Of a stretch of 64,000 nt of DNA, positions 36,236-46,795 are shown in pieces (the first letter of the stretch is position 1; each line of letters opens with the position of its first letter). Origin of the DNA: Daedaleopsis sinensis. Lineage: Eukaryota > Basidiomycota > Agaricomycetes > Polyporales > Polyporaceae. A program made the position numbers and the translations under genes. The stretch lies in the NCBI GenBank assembly GCA_033807695.1, contig CM066306.1, positions 2,418,001 to 2,482,000 of the forward strand, written 5' to 3'. The notes beneath the pieces were generated by a model, which made no database searches, was not told the DNA's origin, and saw only the letters and a list, made by a program, of their open reading frames with translations.

Positions 36236-37447
36236 GATGAAAGAAGTAAAGCTAGAGACCCAAGTTGTTGTCCAGAGCGAGAGTACAAAAGCGGGTGAAG
36301 AGACCGGCGAGGGAAGAGGAATGTAGGCGCACTGACAAGTCCGTACACTGGACAGTGACCACGAGCGCTTGCCCCTACTCACCAGTGTCACGCGTCGTGG
36401 TACTTAGCTCTTGACTTGTTCCCAATCTGGCATACGCTGGCGGCCACAAACGCGTTGACACCGATTACGAGTGCTACTCACGGAGAGCTTTGTGCACATT
36501 CTCGCGGTAAGCACGTTCTCTCAGCTACAAGACCGGACCTTCATATCCCCCGTGGTCTGGCAGCTAAACTAGTAAGTAATCTATTCTCCGAGTCTACAGA
36601 GCCCGCTAGGTCGAAAAGCGAAGCACTCGCGTCCGGACCGTCATTTGTGCACCTAGCCCTTCTTATTCCTGCGATGATGCTCGGCGAACCATGGGAACGC
36701 AGACAGCAACATTTGGCACTCTATGACCGGCTCCTCGATTTTAGTCTTTCGGAAGCTCGAAGCCCGGATCCCAACATATCGCTAGCGAAATCCTCAGGCT
36801 TGCCATGGATGCCCAACGGTGAACTTCCCAGAATCAGAGATCCAGCCGCCATACGCCGTACTTCTCGGCGAATATGTAACCCTCAGCTTTCCCAGCTTTT
36901 TCTTGTCGTCAGCGGGCTGACGCCCTTCATGGTTTTCCCTTGTGTTTCGGTCCAGACTGAGACGTAGCTCATGGCGCTCCTGAGTCCTCTATTCCAGTGC
37001 TCATAGTCACGGTGCAACGCGATCGTACCCTGTCCGTTATAGTCCAGTTCTGTTGAGTTGTCATCTTCCTCGATTTGTGTGTCTCCGGCTGACGCACACC
37101 GCGCCAACAATGCCTGCTCCAGGGTAAGGCAGTGTTCGATGCGGACCAAGCTGGTGTATCTGCCCTCCATCTGCTAGGCTATCCGTTGCCACTGCAACTT
37201 GACTTATGGCAAATTTCAGCGTCTCGGGGACCTCTATACTGCCTCAAGAAGTCAGGTACAAACCGCCTTGTGGTACGCATTAGAGCAAGGCGCAGTGGAG
37301 GGCGACCATGACAAGCCCACCGTTACCTCACTTTGTAGACATTCCGAGACATCGTAACCGGCGCCCGATACTCGGCTGCCTTTATATTGCAGCTCAGTCC
37401 GACCTGTGGCGGCAGTCACCCCTGGTCCCATCCTCGCCATTCCACTG
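36236..37447. other. Gene-poor interval of 1.2 kb
   Basis: Lies between the TM9 start (minus) and the F-box gene (plus), so it holds both promoters. Two overlapping open frames occur on opposite strands (36416-36967 plus, 36883-37170 minus). Neither carries a motif I know; see the separate low-confidence entry for the minus-strand one. Confidence 0.45.
36883..37170 (-). CDS. Possible exon of an unrecognised gene (95 codons)
   Basis: Minus-strand open frame starting MEGRYTSLVRIEHCLTLEQA, with acidic and polar composition that looks protein-like (EEDDNSTELDYNGQG). A possible donor follows AMSYV near 36965. I cannot find convincing partner exons or a family, and a plus-strand frame overlaps its 3' end. 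Could equally be chance. Confidence 0.25.
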   Translation of the reverse strand: MEGRYTSLVRIEHCLTLEQALLARCASAGDTQIEEDDNSTELDYNGQGTIALHRDYEHWNRGLRSAMSYVSVWTETQGKTMKGVSPLTTRKSWES

Positions 37448-38554
37448 ATGAAGGACCTTCCTGAAGAGCTCATCTCCTACATCTTCGCCTTCTTCGCGCA
37501 CTCGGACGGGCTGTCTACTGCCATGCTTGTGTGCCAGGACTGGTACATGCACGGCGCGCGCATCCTCCATTTCAACGTTACCCTAAACCTCCGACCTGGA
37601 CTTTCCATCAACTCTTCCGATACGATCATACTCTTCATGAAGCGCCTCGTCTCTCCAACCCTGTCCACCGCTGACTGCATCCATCACCTAACCCTCTCGG
37701 GATTCGCCTCCCTTGAGATTCAGGAGTTGATCTTGGACATTCTCGGCCGCACAAGAGCGCTTCGCTCGCTCGATATGCACGCGCTGAATATCATACAAGG
37801 CGGCATGCTCATCTCACCCGATACATTCACCTCAGACGAGTTCCTTCCAAGCCTGGTCGCAGTCAACGCATTTTCGGCACACTTCTGCATGTCTCTCACA
37901 CCCACGCGTCGCATCCACGCACTGCGCATCCACGAGCCGCTGGACATATCACTCCTCCAACGTCTATCGTGTCCAAGAAATCAGTTCGCCAAGCGAGTCC
38001 AGTGTCTGGAGCTCATTCTGTCAACCACTAGCACTGTGGCTGCCATTGAGAGTATGGCGTATCTCGCCTCCGCACTCGCAGATGCCCCACTTGAGGCGCT
38101 TGCTCTGCAGTTCGCTGTCGATAGACCAGGACCCGTGCCATGGGCACAATTTGAGGTACGTCCGTGATCGGAACCATCCCGACCCCGTCGGGCAGTCGGT
38201 GGGGCTGACATTGATGCCGTTTTCTTCTAGCTCGCTATCGGAGAGATAGGAACGAGCTTGCGTGGCCTCCAGCATTTGCGAAGCTTGAGCCTCGTCTTCC
38301 GACCGGACCCTATCATCACCGTCAATGCCGACCCCGACCCACCGAGCAACGGAGAAGAGTTCCGAGAGACGGTGACTAAACGACTAGCGGAGAAGCTAAT
38401 CCGGGAGAACGATTTGGGCCGACTGCGGCGGATAGAAGTACGCTGGCATGGATGGTCGGTTGAGGACGGGCTACTGGTGCCACTGCCACGGGCGCAGCTA
38501 CTGAGATTACCTCACATGTGGCTGTTTGCGGAGTCCGCTGGTCAGCGGCCATAA
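37448..38554 (+). CDS. F-box domain protein (343 aa)
   Basis: Exons 37448-38155 and 38231-38554 give 343 aa. The F-box is at the very N-terminus (MKDLPEELISYIFAFFAHSD, then LSTAMLVCQDWYMHGARILH), which would link the protein to Skp1 in an SCF ubiquitin ligase. The remainder contains Leu-rich stretches (IHHLTLSGFASLEIQEL, LRSLDMHALNI, LRGLQHLRSLSLVFRP) like the degenerate leucine-rich repeats of the large basidiomycete F-box families; the target is unknown. The start is the ATG at 37448; the frame is open further upstream but has no ATG there. The intron (38156-38230, 75 bp) has GTACGT and TTCTAG ends. Confidence 0.88.
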
Positions 38555-39449
38555 TACTGGAGTACGTAGTCTGACATCTGTTCGCAGCTTTATGCTAATT
38601 TAGGACGTAGGTTAGTCAAGTACATGCTGTGAGAACGGTTCTATCGACCCTGGGTACTATGTGCCTATGATGTCAGAGTCGAGCCTCATAATTCCATCTT
38701 CGCGAGGCCAGCATAATATTCGTTCATTCACAGTCAGGCCCGCGGATTCGGCGGGCGTGGGTGCTTCTTCAACCACAATATGTGTTCCACATGTCACGAT
38801 GGTCTCGGAGGAACGGAGGGCGATTACGTTGCTTCGTGGTTTCTCTCCGACGCGGCGAACAAGGCGCAGGTAGAAAGATGCCATAGGTGTAGTTGCTGTC
38901 TTCCGGGTGAAAATTGCTCTGAAGCTAGAAGGCCTGCCTGGCCGCAGTATCTGCGCCCGCGTAGGGCCTTACAGCAGCCTACACCCCGAATGAGGCTGCA
39001 CGCCCGGAGCGATGCTGTCATTCAAGTTGCTAGCTGAGTTCACTAAATACCAGGTGGCAGTGCTCACGGCAAACCCCGGCCACGCGCTTCGGACGCCGCG
39101 GGAAAAGCCTTCTTGTCTTCTGCCCTCATCTCGTTCAGAATACCGGACCGACACTCTGTTTGGTGCTTCACGCACAGGCCAGCTCATCGTACCATTCAGC
39201 TCTCTATCCAGGTTCTCTCTCCTTGACGCGCAAGAAGAAATTGGACACGGGAGATTTTGCACGACTTCGCATCCTCGTTCTCCGGATCATTCGCCCAACA
39301 ACATCGTGACGCGGAGACAGTCCCATTGCATCTTTACCTCCAGGTCTGCAATCCAATCCCAGGGATTCCATTTCACACGTCTTTCTTCTCCCGCGGCATT
39401 CAATCGAGTGGCACAGCGCCTTGCACGGGCAGACTGATAGCCCCTGAAT
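38555..39449. other. Intergenic, 895 bp
   Basis: 3' UTR of the F-box gene and promoter of the coiled-coil gene. Short frames overlap on both strands near 38657-38884 and 38969-39262; they show no motif and no supporting exons. Confidence 0.4.
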
Positions 39450-42371
39450 ATGCTTGGAACGAACGTAGACCCCTTCTCCAATCTACACTTCAACACCATA
39501 GGCAAACAGCCGTCTCTGCTGGCACGGATGTCGAATGCCGAAGATGCTGAAATGCAACACGCACCTTCCCCAAGCCCTTCCGAGGCCTCGCCCTCACAAA
39601 TGCATACCTCCCTTCCTGAACCATCTCATATGCATCGAGCGCCTACAGCCGATAAGACAGTTGCAGAAACTCAATGGATCCCCAGCAAAGTCCATTCGCC
39701 ACCTGTCGCGCAGGAACGTACGGAAGTGAGCAGGGTATCGCGCGCCAATGGTCCTCTATACCTTCCTCCATCGAACACGGACTTCACTCGGACCACGCAG
39801 CTGAGTATGACACTGCCAACGAACGCTAATCCTCCCTCGTCCTTGTTGTCATCGGTACATGCTTCATCCGCTTCTGGTCCCCGAGGACACTCCGCGGCTG
39901 TCACAAAGACTATCAGTGGCCCGCCGAGAGCGGGGCCGTCGAACACGCTGGGTCTTGTTGCCGCCTGTCCCGCATCCTTTCATCCTGCTCTCTCACAGAG
40001 TGACGACGCTATTGAGGCCTTCCGACAGATGCTCACCCGCCTTCAGACGGAGGCCGATGAATTTGGCCGTAGGGAGGAAGAGACTCGACGCGCAATCGCG
40101 CATCAACAAGATCAGGCTGCTCGATGGCATGCACGTGCTGATGCCGCTCTCGAAAGCATGAAGAACTTGTTCACGGCGGCCGAGCAGCGCGTCGCGAACG
40201 CCGAGCAGCGCGCCGCTCAGTTCGCGCATCTTGAGCCCGAGCTAGCTTCGCGGGACAACGAGCTTCGCGAGACACGTGCTTCGCTTCTCCGTCTTAAGAC
40301 TGAGAATGCAGATCTTCTCAGGCAATTCGAGGAGGAACGCAACAAGGCGGACGAGCGACGTAGGTCGGACGAGAAGCGCATTGACGATGCTATCACGAAG
40401 GCAGCCGAAGCCCTCACAGAAGCAGACAATGCGATGAAGCAACTGGAGAGTCGCAACCGAGAGCACGAGATCGCTGAGAGTCTGATGCGCAAGAAGGCCG
40501 AGGAAGAGCGGACGCGAAGCCTAGAGCTCGCAGCGCAGCTCGAGCAATTCAAGCGCCAGGCTACCGAACTCCAAGCGGAGCTGGATGAATACCAACGTCT
40601 CGCAGAGCAGGAGAAAGAAAGGCGCATGGAAGAGCTCGTTGAGGAGAGGCGCAGGTTGGAGGAGCGAGAGCGTCTTGCACAAGCAACGTCTAGGCAGGAT
40701 AGCCAAGCTCGACGCGATATGCCCCGACTGTCCAAGTTTCAAGGGAGCGCCATCCAGCACACTTCTGCATCCACATTCTCCGTTAGTTCCTCTGCCGTTG
40801 TGCCTGAGAAGTCCCTTTATCAAGCAGAGGGCGCGCCCGCAACGCCCAACGCTGGGAGCGATCCCGCGGCACAACCGCATATACCTAGCTCATACGAGCC
40901 TTTACTTGCTGTCAAGGATGATGATACGAAGAGTGTTGTCAAGAGTGAACAACGCTCCCCGATACTTCCATTGGGCCGCCCTCAGGTGGACTTCGAAGAA
41001 CAGCGATTAGATTCCCTCAAGCAACTTGCCCAGGAACATCCTCAGACCAAACATGCATCTGATGTTGAGCCCCCTATCGCCTCGACTTCTACCACTCTGT
41101 CCAGTGCGCCTGAACCTCTGCATTCTTCCTCGTCCTCTATCTCCTTCGGGACCGGCTCGCCAGAACCGCTTCCCGCATATAGCGCTCAGCCTCCTGAACC
41201 CTTCCTGTCCCCAGCCACAGGACCTCCAGGGTACAATTCCTGCGATGTCCCCTCTGGCGGACAGTTTTCGACGCTACCTCCGCAATCGATAGCAAGGCCC
41301 CCGCCTGCCCCAGTACTTCACAGTCTCGTTATCCCGCAGCAATCCGGTCGACCGTCTCGTTCAAACAACTCGCCCTCACCAAACACACGAACTCCTCTGA
41401 TCCGGAATCGAGGGAACCAGGGTAACGCTCGGCGAAACGATCACTACTCGCCACCTCCCCTCCGTCCCGAGCAAAAATACGGTCGTATTGAACGTTATAC
41501 GTCACCCGTCCCACGCAAGCACGCACGGGAAGACGACGCATTACTTGACCGCCCCGACGTTCATCGTCGAAAGACGGATCATGTCGTGAATGATCCTCGC
41601 CATGAGGTTCCACCACCATTAGCCCAGCGATTCAGCAACATGCTCCCGTTGCCACATTACGATGAGATGCGCCAGCGCATTCCTGGCGACTCATTCTCCC
41701 ATTCTGACACTCGTCGTCAACACGCTTACGACAGATGCGACGACGACTCTCGCAACGATCCGTATGCGCCGCCAGCACGAGACGGCGCGCGCACTCCGCC
41801 TTACCCTGCCGGCAGTCCCAACAACGGGTATGCTGTACCGGGGCTGCCGATTGTCCACGGCTTCGATGACACTGAAGCTCGCTCCCTCCAGATGGCACCA
41901 GGCGCGATACCCATCTCAAGCGGAGCGTATGCGTCCACCTCCTCGGGCCAGATCTTCGCTCCCGGCCCGGCCCAGCACGCCTCCTCCAAGAAGACCTCAG
42001 CGGCTGCCGCTCGAAAACCGTCTCACGAGCAGCTACCGATCGCCCCCGAAGGTCCAGAGAAGGTCGCGCTGATCGAGCGCATATCCTTCAGGCGGCGAGG
42101 TGGAGAGGATGCTGGTGAAGCTGACGGCGACGTCGATGACGGGACTGGGGGTGGTAATACTGGGAGTGGTGTTCGAGGCAAGCGACCTGCAAGAGGTACA
42201 CACCAAAAGCCGGCAAACGGACGTCCCAACACCGGGAAGAAGGGCCCGCGACCTCAACGTTCTCAGAATCATCAAGAGGGCGGACGCTTGCAAAACAGCG
42301 GGGCCAAGAGCAAGCCGCTAGAAGCGCGCATTCAACCTGCTTCGAATTCGCTACAAGACAGACTGTCCTGA
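39450..42371 (+). CDS. Coiled-coil protein of unknown function (973 aa)
   Basis: A single uninterrupted frame of 973 codons, the longest in the window. Residues 1-180 are Ser/Pro-rich. From about 185 to 420 there is a long charged coiled coil, beginning DDAIEAFRQMLTRLQTEADE and passing through AAEQRVANAEQRAAQF and LEQFKRQATELQAELDEYQ to EERRRLEERERLAQ. The remaining 550 residues are disordered and basic at the end (KGPRPQRSQNHQEGG). No catalytic or DNA-binding domain recognised; a scaffold or cytoskeletal role is only a guess. Another in-frame ATG (MSNAEDAEMQH) follows at residue 27 and may be the true start. Confidence 0.8.
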   Translation: MLGTNVDPFSNLHFNTIGKQPSLLARMSNAEDAEMQHAPSPSPSEASPSQMHTSLPEPSHMHRAPTADKTVAETQWIPSKVHSPPVAQERTEVSRVSRANGPLYLPPSNTDFTRTTQLSMTLPTNANPPSSLLSSVHASSASGPRGHSAAVTKTISGPPRAGPSNTLGLVAACPASFHPALSQSDDAIEAFRQMLTRLQTEADEFGRREEETRRAIAHQQDQAARWHARADAALESMKNLFTAAEQRVANAEQRAAQFAHLEPELASRDNELRETRASLLRLKTENADLLRQFEEERNKADERRRSDEKRIDDAITKAAEALTEADNAMKQLESRNREHEIAESLMRKKAEEERTRSLELAAQLEQFKRQATELQAELDEYQRLAEQEKERRMEELVEERRRLEERERLAQATSRQDSQARRDMPRLSKFQGSAIQHTSASTFSVSSSAVVPEKSLYQAEGAPATPNAGSDPAAQPHIPSSYEPLLAVKDDDTKSVVKSEQRSPILPLGRPQVDFEEQRLDSLKQLAQEHPQTKHASDVEPPIASTSTTLSSAPEPLHSSSSSISFGTGSPEPLPAYSAQPPEPFLSPATGPPGYNSCDVPSGGQFSTLPPQSIARPPPAPVLHSLVIPQQSGRPSRSNNSPSPNTRTPLIRNRGNQGNARRNDHYSPPPLRPEQKYGRIERYTSPVPRKHAREDDALLDRPDVHRRKTDHVVNDPRHEVPPPLAQRFSNMLPLPHYDEMRQRIPGDSFSHSDTRRQHAYDRCDDDSRNDPYAPPARDGARTPPYPAGSPNNGYAVPGLPIVHGFDDTEARSLQMAPGAIPISSGAYASTSSGQIFAPGPAQHASSKKTSAAAARKPSHEQLPIAPEGPEKVALIERISFRRRGGEDAGEADGDVDDGTGGGNTGSGVRGKRPARGTHQKPANGRPNTGKKGPRPQRSQNHQEGGRLQNSGAKSKPLEARIQPASNSLQDRLS

Positions 42372-42667
42372 GGAGAGGTCTGCTATTAGAGAGGATTGAG
42401 TCCCAGTTTCGCGTTTGTTTGTTTCGCTCTGCCTGCCGTTTCGTTCGGCTTGGAATGTGTATGATTAAGTAGTCTGAAAGTCGTCCTATAATTAGGCTAG
42501 CATGTGCCATGAAGTAATAATCCGTCGTACTCTCGTATCTTGGCCAAGTTCGAATATGCGCGTTCGTAGGTATATTCGAGTCTGAGCACCGTCGGGGCGA
42601 GAAAGACAAGATGAACTGACATAGTGCTACATCGTGTACAGTGATACAATCCACTCGACCAACACGC

Positions 42668-44005
42668 TCAACTGGCCCCGCAAATGGTGAGCTCCCTCAT
42701 CTCTTGTAGCACACCCTCCACCTGCAACAACATCACTTTTGTGATCACTATCGTCGATGGACGGACACTCACCTGTGCATCAAGTTGGCCGGCAGCATAG
42801 TCATCCCTTACGCTGTCTGTGAAATATCTACAGTATCGCACGTTAGAGCGTTTCGAGCGCCGAGGACTACTCAAAGGACGTACCTTTGTACGCCACCCAG
42901 CTTCTCGTACCCTTCCTCCGCGAATTTGCATTGCATCCGTATCATCGCCTCGAAGCTGGGATCGAAGTACGGGATGCGGAGGTCGAGCAGCTGTGGGAGC
43001 TCGGCGATGAGCTGCTCGTTGAGCATATCGAACACCTCCTTCGTGTCGTCGTATTCTTGTTGGGCCTAACCATCGTACAGCAGTTAGGCATGGACGTGTA
43101 GAGCCGGTACATGGGTAGGTAGACCTACTTTGGGGAGTTTCGTGGGGTCGTCGCTTGGCTTAGCGATGAGCTTGTTCATCTTGCTCCGCGCAGAATCGTA
43201 ATCGAGGAGCTAGAGGACATTCTCAACACACACACATACACAATGAGGGGACCTTGGGGCACAGTTGCGTACTTTGTGATTCCGCTTGTTGATCTGCTCG
43301 TTCACCACGGGGAAGATGGCGTTCATCTTCCCGAGCGGCTCCATGACGGTCGTGCGGTATGGGGCTTCCTACATATCGCGAGCCCGTGTTTGCGGGGATC
43401 CGTCCACGCACCAACAGCGTTGCAGACGTACCAGTTCGCGCCCGATACCAGTGTCCAAGTCGTCCACGGCCCGCTTGTACGAGTGTGCAGCCATCGCGCC
43501 CTCCGAGGCCTTGTCCGCCGCACCGTAGAAGACGTCGATCGTGTCGGCGAGACGACCTTGCGTTGCCGTCATAGCTGTGGCCCGGAGCGGTCAGACGGCG
43601 CCCGGGAGAAGGAGAGGGAATGTCGCGCACCCTTCATCGCGTCGGCGTATCCCTTCGCGGCCTTCTGCAGCACCTGGCACTCCTTCTCGAACCTGGCGGA
43701 GAGGAAGGTGGGACTATGAGATCATCACGCGGCCGCGACCCGACGGGTAAGACGCACGTCTTGTATTTGGCCTCCTCATCGGCAAACTCTCTGTCGACGG
43801 TGCGCTCGATCTGCCCGGTCTTCTGCAGAAGCTGTTACAGAGCACGGCGGGGTCTCAGTATCAGGACGAGAGAAGGAGCGAGGTAGGCGGATAGACATAC
43901 CGATGTTCCCGCCCGCGAGATGCCCTTCTTGAATCTGCCGTGGCCGTGTTAGGTCGCCATTGCTCTAGAGTAGTGAGAGGTTGATACTGACCCTGTCCAG
44001 CTCAT
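42668..44005 (-). CDS. RVS161: BAR-domain protein, Rvs161/Hob3 ortholog (264 aa)
   Basis: Membrane-bending BAR protein acting in endocytosis and actin patch function, usually with Rvs167. Exons 44005-43992, 43934-43901, 43831-43758, 43692-43631, 43574-43432, 43368-43273, 43209-43129, 43065-42884, 42827-42773 and 42721-42668 give 264 aa, almost exactly the yeast length. Signatures: MSWTGFKKGISRAGTS, KTGQIERTVDREF, MTATQGRLADTIDVFYG, PLGKMNAIFPVVNEQINKRN, KLLDYDSARSKMNKL and FDPSFEAMIRMQ. No SH3 domain follows, which separates it from Rvs167. The first coding exon is 14 nt. Confidence 0.95.
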
Positions 44006-44779
44006 GGAAGATTATTGCGAGTTTCGAGACGAGGCGAGGGTACTTAAGGGAGGTTTACACTGTACAGGGACAGGAGGAGGTGGTGCGGCCGCTGCGGCGA
44101 AGTTCAGCTCAGTGCAGTGCCCATTATGGGCGCTTGTCAGATTCGGCCCCGCGCTTCCTGATAGGCGCGGCATTTGGCGGTCCGGGTACCAAGCAACGTC
44201 ATGCTCATACTCGTCGGTCATCGAATCAGAGAGACTCCTTTCGGGAGACTTTCTTCCAAATCTCCAAAAAAACCGGCTTAGTGCCCTCGAAATAATAACC
44301 CTAGGATCTCTAGTCTGCCGCCTGATCACCGTGCGATGAGGGCACAGGTCAGGCTCAATTACTATTAGGGCCGGTGCAGCGATCGGTGGCACGGCAGGGT
44401 TGTGCCGCAGATCTCGCATTTGACAGTAACGCGGTGGCAAACACGGTTAGCGGTTTATTTGCTGCATGAAACGGTGGCAAACAGGGGATTTATCCGATTG
44501 ACGAGCAGCTCAGAACTGACGGATGACAGCGTCATAGCGTTGACGGCGAATTTGTTTCACCCGGACAGGGTCCACTTGCAAGTCGCCTCAGATCACCATG
44601 ACGGTTGACCGGTGGTGGCACGTCCGAAGAGTTTTCCGAAGCCGCAAGCTTTCCGTCTCCGCGACCTGCTTTCTTTCGTCCGACCGGAGGGAAGGTCTTA
44701 GTAAATGAGATACGTCGAGCATGCAGGAGGGCAGGGAAATGTTCCAAATAAACTCCCAATACATCCTGAAGCACATCGT
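44006..44779. other. Intergenic, 774 bp
   Basis: Promoter of the BAR gene and 3' UTR of the hemerythrin gene, both minus strand. No gene or RNA recognised. Confidence 0.45.
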
Positions 44780-45862
44780 TCAGATCGCTATGCGGTCTAC
44801 TTCTTCTAGGGTCCAGTACTTCTTCATGTTCTCGCTGGACAAATCTTTCACCTGTCGAACGATCGACCAGTCAAGATCTCAGCGAATCCATCGGATAGAA
44901 AGTATAAACGTGCTTCTTGATCCAGATGGCTGAACAGAACCTCGCGCCAACTATCGAGGCAGGCGCGCATCTCTTCGGGGCTGTACGTCGACGGTTCGTC
45001 GAACCACTTGCGCACCTTCTTCGTGAGCTCGTCCACACCTGCGGCAGTCCAGCAGCTAAATTTCAGGACACGCACTGGCAGCCGGCACTCGGGCGGAGGA
45101 CGCACCGTGGTGGATGCCCTCGTGGGACTTCAGATGCACGTCGTTGTCTTGGAACATGGGCATCCGTTTGGCGAGCACAGGGAACACATGCCGCTCTTCG
45201 ATCGTATGGTGGACGGTGAGGCCTAGCGCACGGTCTATATGTGAGTATTCCCGGGCGTTGGACGGCTCGATGCTCCGGATCCAGGACCTTGGGGTTACGG
45301 GCTGCGCAAGTGCGACTAGTGAAGCGTACCTTTCGCGAGTTGCGTGGCGAGGCGGAGGTACATCGGCAGCGACATTCCCCTCTTCGTGAATGACCCGTCG
45401 GCTAGCTATGGCACGGGTGCCGCACATTCCCAATCAGCATCAGCGAGGGCCCGTCGCAGGCCATTCGCATGGTTCACATGAGCACGCGGCCCGGGAGCCA
45501 GTACTGACCTCGTAGAGCGCGTTGACTGTCAGGATTAAGCTCGGTCAGCTCTCGTGCGCGCACATTAGACTGTATGTCGCGATCTCGGCCGTCAAACTCA
45601 CATTCGTGTTTGAAATGGTCGTGAAAGTACCGCATTGATTCCGAGAGCTGCGGCAGTTCAACCCAGTTCAGTCTGCGTCCACGAGTGCATAGTCCCCCGC
45701 CGGCGAGACATCGGCACGTACGCGGTTCCAGCGGGCCTCTTCGTGTGCGGACATGGCAGTCGTGTAGTCTAGATGAGAGCCGCGGATGAAGCTCGAATAT
45801 GTTCGAGTCGAAGGAAGTGAGGCGGCGAAGAGGGTCTTCGTCTGAAGCAGCCGTCGGAGCAT
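44780..45862 (-). CDS. Hemerythrin (HHE cation-binding) domain protein, probably mitochondrial (201 aa)
   Basis: Exons 45862-45722, 45647-45602, 45525-45509, 45405-45330, 45234-45106, 45038-44914 and 44851-44780 give 201 aa. The four-helix diiron pocket is implied by His/Glu-rich segments: RYFHDHFKHEF, VHHTIEERHVFPVLAKR, DVHLKSHEGIHHG and LFSHLDQEV. The end KKYWTLEEVDRIAI is typical of fungal members. The N-terminus (MLRRLLQTKTLFAASLPSTR) looks like a mitochondrial presequence (inference). One exon is 17 nt, and the last intron (44852-44913) uses a GC donor (GCACGT). Probable role: oxygen, NO or iron handling; not established for this family in fungi. Confidence 0.88.
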
Positions 45863-46399
45863 ACAATGCCTAGGCTGACAGTGAGGGAGCCCTGTCCGAC
45901 ACCCGTCTCACGCTTTAATACCTCCGATACACCGAGGAACCGGGACTTTCGACACCCACCTTACGGGACTTGTTTAATGGCTCTTTCAATGCCGATGGTG
46001 GTTGAAACGTTCATACGCAAAATGCAGTTATGTTCATTCCCCAAATAGCAGGATGCTGACAAATGCAGGTGATGCGCGCTTGGCGAGACTGAAGGTTCAC
46101 TACAAGGTTCATTATTTTCTTCATAACACATCTAGAACTATCCCCGAGGTGAGAAAGGCTTGTACACATACTCAAAGGGGGTGCCTGATCATGATTCATA
46201 TGGTGATGTCAGGCGTTACTCTTGTTCACGCGGTGATTAGTCAATAAACATCACTTAACCTGCCTGTGGTGATGCGAGGGCTTCGCGGACGCTGCGTGGA
46301 CTCTGCTGCGAAGCGTAAGAAAGACGACGTGGAATCAACATGTCTCGTAAGAACGTCTTCCGACATCTGTTCGCACTCGCGTGCACGCTCTAGAGGGCA
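45863..46399. other. Intergenic
   Basis: Promoter of the hemerythrin gene and 3' end of SDHAF4 lie here. AT-richer than the surroundings; nothing else seen. Confidence 0.45.
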
Positions 46400-46795
46400 C
46401 TAGAAGTCCGACACTCTTCCCTTGAAACTCCAGTCGCCGTCCCCTTCGCCCCATCTCCCTACCGGCTCGCGTTTTGGTCCGCCCTGCTCTCCCGTGGCGG
46501 GGTTGACCTCGCCTTCGAACTCGGCTGGCACGGGCGCCCGTGCGTCTGGGTGCATCGCGATGTCCGCTTCCTGCGCTGTCGCGTTCCCCTTCTGGGGGAC
46601 AGAGAGCGGCGCTTGCGCGGCGCGAACGAGCTCCTCGAACTCTCGCTGCTGGTCACGGGGTAGCGGTGGGGGCGCCGGCCGGACGAGGGAGCCCCCCGAG
46701 GACATCATCCTGAGCAGGAATGTAGGGTGCCCAGCGCGGACCCACGACTGTTTCCGGATAGGCGACTTGATGCTGACAGTAGTGCGGGAGTACAT
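46400..46795 (-). CDS. SDHAF4: Succinate dehydrogenase assembly factor 4, mitochondrial (131 aa)
   Basis: Uninterrupted frame from the ATG at 46795 to the TAG at 46400-46402, 131 aa. The defining C-terminus is present: GEVNPATGEQGGPKREPVGR, then GDWSFKGRVSDF. The N-terminus (MYSRTTVSIKSPIRKQSWVR) is rich in Arg, Lys and Ser without acids, as in matrix presequences. The factor (yeast Sdh8) holds flavinylated Sdh1 before it joins Sdh2 (family knowledge). The open frame extends upstream of 46795, so an earlier in-frame ATG cannot be excluded, but the MTS-like start favours 46795. Confidence 0.9.
   Translation of the reverse strand: MYSRTTVSIKSPIRKQSWVRAGHPTFLLRMMSSGGSLVRPAPPPLPRDQQREFEELVRAAQAPLSVPQKGNATAQEADIAMHPDARAPVPAEFEGEVNPATGEQGGPKREPVGRWGEGDGDWSFKGRVSDF

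Noticed and set aside
36416..36967. Plus-strand open frame of 183 codons
   Set aside because: No motif, unlike coding composition of the neighbours, and overlapping a minus-strand frame that looks at least as protein-like.
42080..42371. Possible intron near the 3' end of the coiled-coil gene (GT/AG pairs around 42090-42190)
   Set aside because: The uninterrupted frame continues for 90 codons with the same Gly/Lys-rich composition, and splicing is not needed to explain anything.
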